A stretch of DNA of 64,000 bases from DASQBT01 sp963746955 (GTDB taxonomy: Bacteria; Pseudomonadota; Gammaproteobacteria; Burkholderiales; Thiobacillaceae), in the NCBI GenBank assembly GCA_963746955.1, contig CAVVDR010000023.1, positions 62,001 through 126,000 on the forward strand, given 5' to 3'. Position 1 is the stretch's first letter, and each line of letters begins with the position of its first letter. This document shows, piece after piece, positions 18,073 through 26,373 of the stretch. The notes below the pieces were generated by a model, which saw only the letters and a list, made by a program, of their open reading frames with translations, did not search any database and was not told where the DNA came from. A program made the position numbers and the translations under genes.

Positions 18073-18572
18073 AGACCCGGCTGGTGGCTTCCCTGGTGTT
18101 CGCGGCCTGCATTGCATTTCCTGCAAAAGGGGCGGATTTTCGCAAGCTCGAACCCATGGTTCCGCCGGTCCTGGAAGCGGTAGACCTGACGGGCGGCAAG
18201 CATGATCTTGCTGCATATAAAGGCCGGGTGGTATTGATCAACTTCTGGGCCTCTTGGTGTCCGCCGTGCCGCGAGGAAATGCCGTCCATGCAGCGGCTGA
18301 TGCAAAAGATGTCGGGCAAGTCGTTTGTTATTCTGGCGGTGGATACCGGCGAACCCAGTGATGAGGCCGAGCCATTTCTGAAAGAAATACACCCGGATTT
18401 TGCAATTCTGCTGGATCCGGAAGGCGAGATGGCCAAGCGCTGGAAGGTGTTTGCCATGCCCACCAGCTTTCTTGTCGACAAGCAGGGGCGGATCCGCTAT
18501 GTATTGGCTGGGGCAGCCGAATGGGACGAGGGCGACGGCTGGCGCCTGATCCAGAAGATGCTCGCTGAATAG
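18069..18572 (+). CDS. TlpA-family periplasmic thiol-disulfide oxidoreductase
   Basis: Exported thioredoxin-fold protein with a signal peptide (residues 1-22, FPAKGA), a redox site WCPPC (Cys64, Cys67) and the cis-proline loop FAMPTSFLVD. The WCPPC form and the NFWASWCPPCREEMP context match TlpA/ResA reductases, which keep cysteines of cytochrome c or copper-site partners reduced. At 167 aa it is normal. Start overlaps the upstream lipoprotein stop (ATGA). A link to the sox cytochromes is plausible but not shown. Confidence 0.88.
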   Translation: MKTRLVASLVFAACIAFPAKGADFRKLEPMVPPVLEAVDLTGGKHDLAAYKGRVVLINFWASWCPPCREEMPSMQRLMQKMSGKSFVILAVDTGEPSDEAEPFLKEIHPDFAILLDPEGEMAKRWKVFAMPTSFLVDKQGRIRYVLAGAAEWDEGDGWRLIQKMLAE

Positions 18573-18625
18573 GCTGGCCAACCTCTCCGAGAATGCCTTC
18601 CACCTAAATTGAGTCTGGAAAGGAC

Positions 18626-18655
18626 TTGCATATATTATGGATTGCTGGGTATATT
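18626..18655 (+). promoter_or_regulatory. Putative sigma-70 promoter of the rhodanese gene
   Basis: TTGCAT (18626-18631), 18-bp spacer, TATATT (18650-18655), about 30 nt before the rhodanese start. The sequence is strongly AT-rich compared with its surroundings and resembles the promoter before tusA. Confidence 0.55.
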
Positions 18656-18685
18656 AACAATCTTTAATATAGAGGTTCTGGAGAA

Positions 18686-19024
18686 GTGCGAAGCATGTAT
18701 GGCACTCAATACGGATATATAAACATTGATGCGAATCAGCTTGAGATGATGCGTATGCGTCAGCCCTTAATGCTGGTGGATATTCGTTCAGATTCGGAAG
18801 TGGCCCAGGCCCGGATCGAAGGCGCCGTGCATATTCCCATGCATTTGCTGCCGTTTCGCATGGATGAACTGGAACAGGATAACCCGCTGGTCTTATATTG
18901 CCGCTCGGGGGCACGATCGGCTCAGGCCAGCGCGTTTCTCGCGCAACAAGGCATGACCAACGTCCACAATTTGCTCGGCGGTATTATGGATTGGGCCCGA
19001 TCTGGCAAGGCCCTCGCAGCCTGA
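18686..19024 (+). CDS. Rhodanese-like sulfurtransferase
   Basis: Single-domain cytoplasmic rhodanese that accepts sulfane sulfur as a cysteine persulfide. The active loop is YCRSGARS, with family motifs LVDIRSDSEVAQARIEGAVHIP and NLLGGIMDW. About 112 aa from GTG 18686; ATG 18695 (MYGTQYG) is an equally possible start. It is followed by tusA and dsrE2, the usual sulfur-relay set of sulfur oxidisers, in which rhodanese passes sulfur to TusA. Confidence 0.9.
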   Translation: MRSMYGTQYGYINIDANQLEMMRMRQPLMLVDIRSDSEVAQARIEGAVHIPMHLLPFRMDELEQDNPLVLYCRSGARSAQASAFLAQQGMTNVHNLLGGIMDWARSGKALAA

Positions 19025-19046
19025 TCTATCTTGCCAGCGCTTATTA

Positions 19047-19075
19047 TTGCAATATTATTTGGCCTGGGTTATGTT
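19047..19075 (+). promoter_or_regulatory. Putative sigma-70 promoter of tusA-dsrE2
   Basis: TTGCAA (19047-19052), 17-bp spacer, TATGTT (19070-19075), about 50 nt before tusA. The spacer (TATTATTTGGCCTGGGT) is close to that of the rhodanese promoter. Confidence 0.55.
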
Positions 19076-19126
19076 GCATAAGAGATGACTTATTAATATC
19101 AACACTTTTGTACGGAGATGAGATCA

Positions 19127-19354
19127 ATGGAATTCGATAAAGAACTGGATGCCCGCGGCTTGAACTGCCCTTTGCCTATTTTGCGTACAAAAAAGGCTTT
19201 GGCTGAACTGTCCGCCGGCAATGTATTGAAAGTCGTCGCCACCGATCCCGGCTCAGTAAAGGACATGACCGCGTTTGCCAAACAAACTGGAAATGAACTG
19301 ATTTCCTCCGCTGAAGCAGGTGGCGAGTACACGTTCTTCATGAAGAAGAAATAA
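19127..19354 (+). CDS. tusA: TusA-family sulfur carrier protein
   Basis: Small cytoplasmic sulfur carrier. The CPxP motif, NCPLPIL, holds the persulfide cysteine; DARGLNCPLPIL and GNVLKVVATDPGS are typical of the family. ATG 19127 (MEFDKELDARG) is preferred because GGAG lies 9 nt upstream, while ATG 19118 directly abuts it. 75 aa. Lies between rhodanese and dsrE2, which fits the role of passing sulfur toward DsrE-type or Hdr-like acceptors rather than tRNA thiolation. Confidence 0.93.
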   Translation: MEFDKELDARGLNCPLPILRTKKALAELSAGNVLKVVATDPGSVKDMTAFAKQTGNELISSAEAGGEYTFFMKKK

Positions 19355-19408
19355 TAAAGTGCCGAACTCCGCTTGACGGACTAACTGACTAGACGAGGAG
19401 AGAGCATT

Positions 19409-19918
19409 ATGGAAACGAAGAAGCTGGCGATCATTGCAACCAAGGGCACCCTGGATTGGGCTTACCCTCCCTTCATCCTGGCTTCAACCGCCGCAGCATT
19501 GGGCTATGAGGTGCAGATGTTCTTTACCTTCTATGGCCTCCAACTGCTGCGCAAAGATGTTTCCGGCCTTAAGGTCAGCCCATTGGGTAACCCGGGCATG
19601 CCTATGAAAATGCCGTTTGGACCAAAGTGGTTCAAGGGTATTAACTGGAATATACCCAATGCCATCCAGTCGCTGGTCCCCGGCTACGAAAACGTCGCCA
19701 CCAGCCTGATGAAGATGACGATCAAGAACAACGGCGTAGCTACCATAGACGAACTGCGCAGCCTTTGTCAGGAAGCAGATGTCAAATTCCTTGCTTGCCA
19801 GATGACGGTGGAACTGTTCGGTTTCAGCCACGACGAGTTCATCGGCGGCCTTGATTTTGTCGGCGCAGCATCTTTCTTCGAGTTCGCGGGGGAAACCGAC
19901 ATCTGCCTGTTTATCTGA
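19409..19918 (+). CDS. dsrE2: DsrE2-type (DsrE/DsrF/DrsH family) sulfur-trafficking protein
   Basis: 169-aa protein of the DsrE2 group found beside rhodanese and tusA in sulfur oxidisers. Conserved cysteines are in ELRSLCQEADVKFLACQMTVELFG (about residues 111 and 122). The middle hydrophobic part (GLQLLRKDVSGLKVSPLGNPGMPMKMPFG) may sit at the membrane. GAGGAG precedes the start. The trio suggests cytoplasmic handling of sulfane sulfur; no hdr or dsr core genes lie within the window. Confidence 0.9.
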   Translation: METKKLAIIATKGTLDWAYPPFILASTAAALGYEVQMFFTFYGLQLLRKDVSGLKVSPLGNPGMPMKMPFGPKWFKGINWNIPNAIQSLVPGYENVATSLMKMTIKNNGVATIDELRSLCQEADVKFLACQMTVELFGFSHDEFIGGLDFVGAASFFEFAGETDICLFI

Positions 19919-19947
19919 TCATTCAGACATAGCAATAGCATACGAAG

Positions 19948-19967
19948 CGGGGCGATAGCCCCGTTTT
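19948..19967 (+). terminator. Terminator after dsrE2
   Basis: Stem CGGGGC/GCCCCG with GATA loop followed by TTTT, 30 nt after the dsrE2 stop. The T tract is short, so moderate strength. Confidence 0.7.
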
Positions 19968-20166
19968 GCATAATGTGGGCGCAGGTCTCCAACCTGAGAT
20001 CTGGTCGTGAATAGTGTAGCTAGATAACAACAATTGTATCGGATTTGATCACTTATATTCTGATAATACTATCTTAAATGGCCAGGATGTCTTGCATTAA
20101 GGTAGCCTTTCAAAAGTATGTCTTTATCTATTTTGCTCTTCAATTTTCCCCACCGAGGACGAAATC

Positions 20167-21453
20167 ATGCAGATCAGCAAACTTACCGCATTAATTGCCC
20201 TGACCACGGTGGCTGGCGCGGCCCAGGCCACCGACGGCTATTTCTCCCATGGATACGGCATGAAGGCCATGGGTATGGGCGGGGCGGCCACTGCCATGGC
20301 GGACGACACGTTTGGCGGCGCCAACAACCCGGCGTCCATGGCTTTCGTTGGCGACAGGTTGGATGTCGGTATTAACCTTTTCAGCCCTCGGCGTGAAGCG
20401 AGCCGGACAGGTTTGGGCCCGCTTGATGCGAGTGTGGATAGCGACAGCAAATATTTCCTCATTCCAGAATTCGGCTACAACAAGATGCTCAACCCGGATC
20501 TTGCGCTGGGCGTCTCGGTATACGGCAATGGCGGGATGAATACCAACTTTCCCGGTGGTCAGATCAATTGCGGTGGCGGCCCGGCGAACCTGCTGTGCGG
20601 GAGTGGCAAGCTCGGTGTCAACCTGATGCAATTGATCGTTGCTCCCACCGCTGCTTACAAGATAACGCCTGATCATGCGATCGGGATTTCGCCGCTCATT
20701 GGTTATCAGCTTTTCAAGGCGTATGGCTTGCAGGCGTTCTCAAGCACTCCTCCGTCCAGTTCACCTCCAAACGTGACTGACAATGGCAATGACCATTCCT
20801 TCGGTTACGGCGTGCGAGTCGGCTACCAGGGAAGAATTCTTCCCACCCTGACCATCGGTGCAGCTTACGCATCGAAAATGAACTTCAAGGAGTTCGACAA
20901 GTACCAGGGACTGTTCGCTGAGCAGGGCGGCTTTGATATCCCCGAGAACTACAACGTTGGTGCTGCATGGCAGGCTGCCCCGCAAATCCTGCTTGCGCTG
21001 GATTACCAGCGCATCAACTTCAGCAAAGTGGCGTCTATCGGTAATCCGGTGTCAAACTTGTTCTCGGGCAATCTTCTGGGCACAAACAATGGCCCGGGGT
21101 TTGGCTGGGATGATGCGAACGTCTGGAAACTAGGCGCCGAGTATAAGTACAACAACCAGTGGACCTTCCGTGCTGGTTACAACCATACCGACAATCCGAT
21201 CAGTGGTAGCGACCTGGGAGAAGTCACTTTCAACATCCTGGCACCAGCCACCGTCAAGGACCATGCGACCTTGGGCTTCACCTATACACTGGCATCCGGC
21301 GGCGAAGTCACGGTCGCCTATATGCACGCGTTCAAGAACGATGTAACCGGAACCTCAATACTGCCTGCATTCGGTGGTGGTGCGCCTGCGGGCACCGAGA
21401 AAATTCAGATGTACCAGAACTCAATCGGCATCGCTTACGGCATGAAGATGTAA
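20167..21453 (+). CDS. FadL/OmpP1/TodX-family outer-membrane transporter
   Basis: Outer-membrane beta barrel that takes up hydrophobic molecules. It has a signal peptide (to AAQATDG), then the FadL N-terminal hatch (GYGMKAMGMGGAATAMADDTFGGANNPASMAF) with the NPA motif. Alternating beta strands continue to the C-terminus, which closes with YQNSIGIAYGMKM. At 428 aa it is normal. The substrate could be fatty acids or other hydrophobic compounds; sequence alone cannot decide. It is monocistronic, with an AT-rich upstream region (20000-20160) and a strong terminator. Confidence 0.88.
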   Translation: MQISKLTALIALTTVAGAAQATDGYFSHGYGMKAMGMGGAATAMADDTFGGANNPASMAFVGDRLDVGINLFSPRREASRTGLGPLDASVDSDSKYFLIPEFGYNKMLNPDLALGVSVYGNGGMNTNFPGGQINCGGGPANLLCGSGKLGVNLMQLIVAPTAAYKITPDHAIGISPLIGYQLFKAYGLQAFSSTPPSSSPPNVTDNGNDHSFGYGVRVGYQGRILPTLTIGAAYASKMNFKEFDKYQGLFAEQGGFDIPENYNVGAAWQAAPQILLALDYQRINFSKVASIGNPVSNLFSGNLLGTNNGPGFGWDDANVWKLGAEYKYNNQWTFRAGYNHTDNPISGSDLGEVTFNILAPATVKDHATLGFTYTLASGGEVTVAYMHAFKNDVTGTSILPAFGGGAPAGTEKIQMYQNSIGIAYGMKM

Positions 21454-21477
21454 GCATCCAAAGTTCCCGGAACACTC

Positions 21478-21504
21478 GGCCGGGGCTCGTCCCCGGCCTT
21501 TTTT
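21478..21504 (+). terminator. Strong terminator after the FadL-type gene
   Basis: Stem GGCCGGGG/CCCCGGCC with loop CTCGT, then TTTTTT, 24 nt after the stop codon. Confidence 0.93.
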
Positions 21505-21547
21505 GTTGGCATAATACGAAGTTACCCGAATTTTTATTGGTCTACGG

Positions 21548-22429
21548 ATGAAGAAATTACTGTTTGCACTGGCAACTTGGCTGGCCATCCCAACTCTGGC
21601 TCTGGCAATTGCCCCTTATATTCAGGCTGAGCGGCTGAAGGGCGGTGATATTCACCAATTGGTCGAGAGCGTGGAGGCCAAGCTCAAAGAAGGTGGGTTC
21701 CAGACTTTGGGCCATTACTGTCCGCACCAGCTCAAGGACTACTGTGTGGTCGTGGTAACCGACGAAGGATTGCTCAATGAGATTCGTCAGCTCGGCGGCA
21801 CCAATATTGTCGGCGCAGCAATCCGCGTAGGGATTGACTCAAACGGCGATTTGTCCTACATGAATCCGGATTACTGGTACCGAGCCTATTTCCGCAGCGA
21901 GTTTCCCCAGGCAGAGCACGTGGTTCAGGACGTGCAGAACAAGCTGGCCAAGACTTTGGGGGTGCGCGGCGCATTTGGCGGCGATGAGACCGCGGCTGAT
22001 TTGCCGAAGTACCGTTATCTGATCGGCATGGAACGATTTGACTCGGACAAGAACTTGCTTGCCACCTACCCCAGCTTTGATGAGGCGCTCAAGGTGGTGC
22101 GCGAAAATCTGGACAAAGGTGTGGGCCATACCGTCAAGGTCTATGAAGTTGTGATGCCTGACAAGAAGATCGCCGTTTTTGGCGTGGGCATGAACGATGA
22201 AACCCTTGGGGACGGGCGCTGGCTCGCCAAGATCGGTGAGCAGGAGCAGATTGCCGCGTTACCCTATGAGTTGTTTATCGTGAACAACCAGGTGCAGGCC
22301 CTGCACGGGCGTTTTCGCATAGCTGTTGCATTTCCCGCCTTGTCCATGGGACATTTCATGCGCATTGCGTCTACACCCAATGACATTTTGCGTACCTTGA
22401 CCGCGGTTGCAGGCGGCGTACCCAAGTAG
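21548..22429 (+). CDS. Exported protein of unknown function
   Basis: A 293-aa protein with a clear signal peptide (MKKLLFALATWLAIPTLALA). The mature part starts with a segment resembling DUF302-type sequences (VEAKLKEGGFQTLGHY.., VVVVTDEGLLNEIRQLGG), and a second segment with similar rhythm follows (SFDEALKVVRENLDKGVGHTVKVYEVVMP). It has two cysteines close together (YCPHQLKDYC). I cannot assign a function. The gene stands alone between a porin and the convergent valS and ends in a hairpin terminator. Confidence 0.65.
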   Translation: MKKLLFALATWLAIPTLALAIAPYIQAERLKGGDIHQLVESVEAKLKEGGFQTLGHYCPHQLKDYCVVVVTDEGLLNEIRQLGGTNIVGAAIRVGIDSNGDLSYMNPDYWYRAYFRSEFPQAEHVVQDVQNKLAKTLGVRGAFGGDETAADLPKYRYLIGMERFDSDKNLLATYPSFDEALKVVRENLDKGVGHTVKVYEVVMPDKKIAVFGVGMNDETLGDGRWLAKIGEQEQIAALPYELFIVNNQVQALHGRFRIAVAFPALSMGHFMRIASTPNDILRTLTAVAGGVPK

Positions 22430-22467
22430 GCCGCTGGCGGGATTTATCCCGCGAATCCAAGTGTAAG

Positions 22468-22495
22468 AAGGCCGGCCTAGCCGGCCTTGGTTTTT
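22468..22495 (+). terminator. Terminator between the exported protein gene and valS
   Basis: Perfect 9-bp stem AAGGCCGGC/GCCGGCCTT with CTA loop, followed by GGTTTTT on the plus strand. On the minus strand the T tract is missing, so it mainly serves the plus-strand gene. Confidence 0.8.
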
Positions 22496-22500
22496 GCGGG

Positions 22501-25260
22501 CTAGCCCAGGGCGCCCAACTGGTCGACAAGCTTTTCGGCTTTGGAGGAAAAATCCGCAAGGCGCTGCTTCTCCTGCGCAACCACCGGTGCGGGAGCTCTG
22601 TCCACGAACGTCGGATTGGCCAACTTGGTCCGGGCCTTTGCGATTTCAGTCGCGAGTCTGAGCAGTTCCTTCTCCAGCCGTGCCTTTTCCGCCGTCAGGT
22701 CAATTTCGACTTTGAGCATGAGCCGGGATTCTCCTACGACCTGAACCGGCAGGCCGTTGGGAATGTCGGGTGGGTTGAAGATGACATCGGAGAGTCGGGC
22801 CAAACCTGCCACATAGGGCATAAGTGCGGCCATTCGGTCTTCGCCACCCAAGACGATGAGGGGTAGTTTATCTGCCGGACTGATCTTCATCTCCGAGCGC
22901 AGGGTGCGCACTGCATTGGTCAGGGCTTTCAATTCGCCCATGAAGTCGGTGGCTGAGGGATTGATTTTGGTCTGATCCAGGACCGGATAGGGTTGAACCA
23001 TGAGGGAGTCGCCACTGCGACCAGCCAGTGGGGCGACCTTTTGCCAGAGCTCTTCCGTAATGAAGGGAATGATCGGATGGGCCAGGCGCAGGGTGGTTTC
23101 CAGCACGCGAATGAGGGTGCGCCGCGTGGCACGCTGCCGGGCCAGATCGTCGAAGTTCAGTTGCATTTTGGCCAGTTCCACATACCAGTCGCAATACTCG
23201 TCCCAGACGAATTCATAGATGGCCTTGGCGGCCAAGTCGAAGCGGTACGCTTCAAAGCCGCTGCGAACTTCCTGTTCGGCCTGCTGCAGGCGGCCGATGA
23301 TCCATTGGTCTACGGGGGAATATTCCAGCGGCAGCGAGCCGTCCAGTCCGACGTCTCTGCCCTCGCAATTCATCAGCACAAAACGGCTTGCGTTCCACAG
23401 CTTGTTGCAGAAATTGCGGTAGCCCTCGCAGCGTTTCTGGTCGAAGTTGATGTTTCGCCCCAGGGTGGCCAGGGACGCAAAGGTGAAGCGCAGGGCGTCC
23501 GTTCCGTATGCCGGGACCCCGTCGGGAAACTCTCTGCGGGTCTTGGCCGCAACCTTGGGCGCATCCTGGGGACGGCGCAGTCCGGTGGTGCGCTTCTCCA
23601 AAAGGCTTTCCAGAGGGATGCCGTCGATCAGATCCACCGGGTCCAGTGTATTGCCCTCGGACTTGGACATTTTCTTGCCTTCCGCGTCGCGCACCAATCC
23701 GTGCACATACACGTGCCTGAAGGGCACCTTGCCGGTGAAGTGGGTGGTCATCATGATCATGCGGGCCACCCAGAAGAAAATGATGTCGAAACCGGTAACC
23801 AGAACTGAGGAAGGCAGAAAGCTGCGCAAATCCTGCGTGTCATCGGGCCATCCCAGGGTGGAAAAGGGCAGCAGCGCAGAGCTGAACCAGGTATCCAGGA
23901 CATCGGCATCGCGGGTCAGCGCCCGGCCGCCCGCCTGCGCGCGCGCCTCCTCCTCACTGCGGGCTACAAATACATTACCGGCCTCGTCATACCACGCGGG
24001 GATCTGATGGCCCCACCAGAGCTGGCGGGATATGCACCAGTCCTGAATGTTGTTGAGCCACTGGTTATAGGTATTGATCCACTGCTCGGGATAAAACCTG
24101 ACCTCGCCTTTGGCTACAACCTCGATCGCCTTGGCCGTGATGGATTTGCCGGAAGCATCGGGTTTGCTCATCGCCACGAACCACTGGTCGGTGAGCATGG
24201 GTTCGACGACCACGCCGGTGCGGTCGCCGCGCGGCACCATGAGCGTATGCGCTTTGACTTCGGCGAGCAGTCCTTGCCTTTCCAAATCCGCCACGATCCG
24301 CCTGCGGGCCTCGAATCGATCGAGGCTGCGGTACATTGCGGGGGCGTTCTCATTGATCTTTGCATCCACGGTGAGGATGTTGATCTGGGGCAGCCCATGG
24401 CGTTGCCCGACCGCGTAGTCGTTGAAGTCGTGGGCCGGGGTGACCTTGACCACGCCAGTGCCGAATTCCCGGTCCACATATTCATCGGCAATGATGGGAA
24501 TGTCACGTCCGCACAAGGGCAAAGTCACGCTTTGGCCGATCAAGTGACGGTAGCGCTCATCTTCCGGATGGACCATGAGGGCGACGTCGCCCAGCATGGT
24601 CTCGGGCCGGGTCGTGGCGACAGTCAGCTTGCCGCTGCCATCGGCGAGGGGGTAACGAATGTGCCACAGGGAGCCGGTTTCCTCCTCGCTCACCACTTCC
24701 AGGTCGGATACCGCGGTGTGCAACACCGGGTCCCAGTTAACCAACCGCTTGCCTCGGTATATCAGGCCTTCTTCGTACAGGCGCACGAACACTTCGGTAA
24801 CGGCATGGGTCAGCCTGCCGTCCATAGTGAAGTATTCGCGGCTCCAGTCCACCGAGTCGCCCATGCGCCGCATCTGTCGGGTGATGGTGTTTCCCGAGTG
24901 TTCCTTCCAGTCCCAAACCTTGCCGACAAATTTCTCCCGACCCAGGTCGTGGCGGGTCAGACCTTCCTTCTCCAACTGCCGCTCGACCACGATCTGGGTA
25001 GCGATGCCGGCATGATCGGTTCCTGGCAGCCACAGTGTGTTATGGCCAAGCATGCGGTGATAACGGGTCAAGCCATCCATGATGGTCTGGTTGAAGGCAT
25101 GCCCCATGTGCAGGGTGCCAGTCACATTGGGTGGCGGAAGCTGGATGCAAAACGCAGGCTGAGCGGTGTTGCCTGAGGGCTGAAAATAGCCGGCCGCCGC
25201 CCAGTGGTCATACCAGCGAGCTTCGATCTCGCGGGGCTCGAAGGATTTGGCGAGGTCCAT
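22501..25260 (-). CDS. valS: Valyl-tRNA synthetase
   Basis: Class I synthetase charging tRNA(Val). From ATG 25260 (MDLAKSFEPREIEARWYDHW) it has 919 aa. It shows the HIGH-type motif in PPPNVTGTLHMGHAFN, the editing (CP1) domain, KMSKSEGN, and the C-terminal coiled-coil arm (KVEIDLTAEKARLEKELLRL). Last gene of a minus-strand run pepA-holC-orf-valS, an order common in Betaproteobacteria, with a 121-nt gap before it. Confidence 0.97.
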   Translation of the reverse strand: MDLAKSFEPREIEARWYDHWAAAGYFQPSGNTAQPAFCIQLPPPNVTGTLHMGHAFNQTIMDGLTRYHRMLGHNTLWLPGTDHAGIATQIVVERQLEKEGLTRHDLGREKFVGKVWDWKEHSGNTITRQMRRMGDSVDWSREYFTMDGRLTHAVTEVFVRLYEEGLIYRGKRLVNWDPVLHTAVSDLEVVSEEETGSLWHIRYPLADGSGKLTVATTRPETMLGDVALMVHPEDERYRHLIGQSVTLPLCGRDIPIIADEYVDREFGTGVVKVTPAHDFNDYAVGQRHGLPQINILTVDAKINENAPAMYRSLDRFEARRRIVADLERQGLLAEVKAHTLMVPRGDRTGVVVEPMLTDQWFVAMSKPDASGKSITAKAIEVVAKGEVRFYPEQWINTYNQWLNNIQDWCISRQLWWGHQIPAWYDEAGNVFVARSEEEARAQAGGRALTRDADVLDTWFSSALLPFSTLGWPDDTQDLRSFLPSSVLVTGFDIIFFWVARMIMMTTHFTGKVPFRHVYVHGLVRDAEGKKMSKSEGNTLDPVDLIDGIPLESLLEKRTTGLRRPQDAPKVAAKTRREFPDGVPAYGTDALRFTFASLATLGRNINFDQKRCEGYRNFCNKLWNASRFVLMNCEGRDVGLDGSLPLEYSPVDQWIIGRLQQAEQEVRSGFEAYRFDLAAKAIYEFVWDEYCDWYVELAKMQLNFDDLARQRATRRTLIRVLETTLRLAHPIIPFITEELWQKVAPLAGRSGDSLMVQPYPVLDQTKINPSATDFMGELKALTNAVRTLRSEMKISPADKLPLIVLGGEDRMAALMPYVAGLARLSDVIFNPPDIPNGLPVQVVGESRLMLKVEIDLTAEKARLEKELLRLATEIAKARTKLANPTFVDRAPAPVVAQEKQRLADFSSKAEKLVDQLGALG

Positions 25261-25381
25261 GGATGAAAGAAAACCAAAGCATTGAATTATACAGAGCGGC
25301 AGGCCACTGCCGGATGCGCTTCCCTTGTCATGGAAAGCTGAAGACTGCTGGCCTCGAAGGGCCCATTGCCGCGTACCTTGG

Positions 25382-25951
25382 CTAGCTGGATTTCTTGTCT
25401 TTTCCCGCAAGTTCTTCCGCTACCGCCTGGCGCACGAGTTCTTCCATACTGGCGTTCAGGTTGGCCATTACAGTACTCATCGACTGGTTCAGGCTCTTGC
25501 GCAGTTCCTCGGCAACCTGTTCCTGCACCAGGTCGGTAATCTTTGGCGCCAGCTCATCGACCAGCCTTGCGGCAACCTGTGCATCCTGGGCTTCAGATGC
25601 CGATTCGGGTGTAGCTTCCTGCGCCACGACGGGCTCCGAGACAGGGTTGGGTTCAGTCGAGGGTTCGACGGCAGCGGAGATCTCGTCCGCCGATCCGGCA
25701 ATTGGAGGTGCACCGCCCATATCTGGCTCAAGTGCTTCCTGTGCAGCCGGTGCCATTACAGCACGAGGTTGTTCCTCCACCGCGTCGGGAGGAGAACCGC
25801 GTTGCACCACGTCGGTCAAGACCGGCAGCCAGACGTCAGGCGAGGGGGCTTGTTGTTCTGCCTGAAACAGTTGGGCGTCGGCCGCTTCAGGCCCTCCCCG
25901 GTGCTTGCGCATAAGCGTTTCGAATTTTCCCATCAGGCCGTCCCGTATCAT
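25382..25951 (-). CDS. Conserved hypothetical protein, possible DUF2486-type
   Basis: 189-aa acidic protein encoded between holC and valS. The middle (about 30-120) is low-complexity, rich in Pro, Ala, Glu. The C-terminal 70 residues are amphipathic helix (LVDELAPKITDLVQEQVAEEL, MEELVRQAVAEEL) that could oligomerise. ATG 25951 overlaps the holC stop (ATGA), supporting this start. In many Betaproteobacteria a DUF2486 gene occupies this place, so that label is inferred from position and composition. Function unknown. Confidence 0.65.
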   Translation of the reverse strand: MIRDGLMGKFETLMRKHRGGPEAADAQLFQAEQQAPSPDVWLPVLTDVVQRGSPPDAVEEQPRAVMAPAAQEALEPDMGGAPPIAGSADEISAAVEPSTEPNPVSEPVVAQEATPESASEAQDAQVAARLVDELAPKITDLVQEQVAEELRKSLNQSMSTVMANLNASMEELVRQAVAEELAGKDKKSS

Positions 25952-26373
25952 TCCGCATGCCTCAAGTCGTGGGTCTTGATCGAGTATCCGCGTTCCTGGT
26001 AGAACCTGTAGCGTTGCCTGCCCCGGGCGCGATCCTCTTCATCGGTCGTCACGATTTCCAGTACTCGGTCGAAACGGCTGAATTGAGCGGGGTGGTTGTC
26101 ATCCAGATTGATCAGGACATCCGCCTTCGCCAAGCTGTCCACGTTGACGCCAATCAGGATTGGTGTCTGCCGGGCCAGAGCCCCTGAATCCCGGCAATGT
26201 GGCAGGAATGACAGGGGCGGATTGGCCCACAACATACGATCCACATTTTCTGCCAACGCGGGATCGGCGGTGTGGATTAGCACATTACGTTTCTGACCGT
26301 AGGCTTTGGCAGTCAGTTGGCGCAGGACCGCGAGCCTGTCCGCGGCGAAGGTGTAGAAGCTTATTTCCGTCAT
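25948..26373 (-). CDS. holC: DNA polymerase III chi subunit
   Basis: Clamp-loader accessory subunit that links polymerase III to single-strand-binding protein. Family features: MTEISFYTFAADRLAVLRQL, VLIHTADPALAENVDRMLWA, FLPH and PILIGV near the middle, and RYRFYQERGY near the end. 141 aa is the usual size. It overlaps pepA upstream (ATGA, 26370-26373) and the next gene downstream (ATGA), so the three genes form one coupled operon. Confidence 0.95.
   Translation of the reverse strand: MTEISFYTFAADRLAVLRQLTAKAYGQKRNVLIHTADPALAENVDRMLWANPPLSFLPHCRDSGALARQTPILIGVNVDSLAKADVLINLDDNHPAQFSRFDRVLEIVTTDEEDRARGRQRYRFYQERGYSIKTHDLRHAE

Noticed and set aside
24007..25176. 389-codon plus-strand open frame
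   Set aside because: Antisense to valS, no family resemblance.
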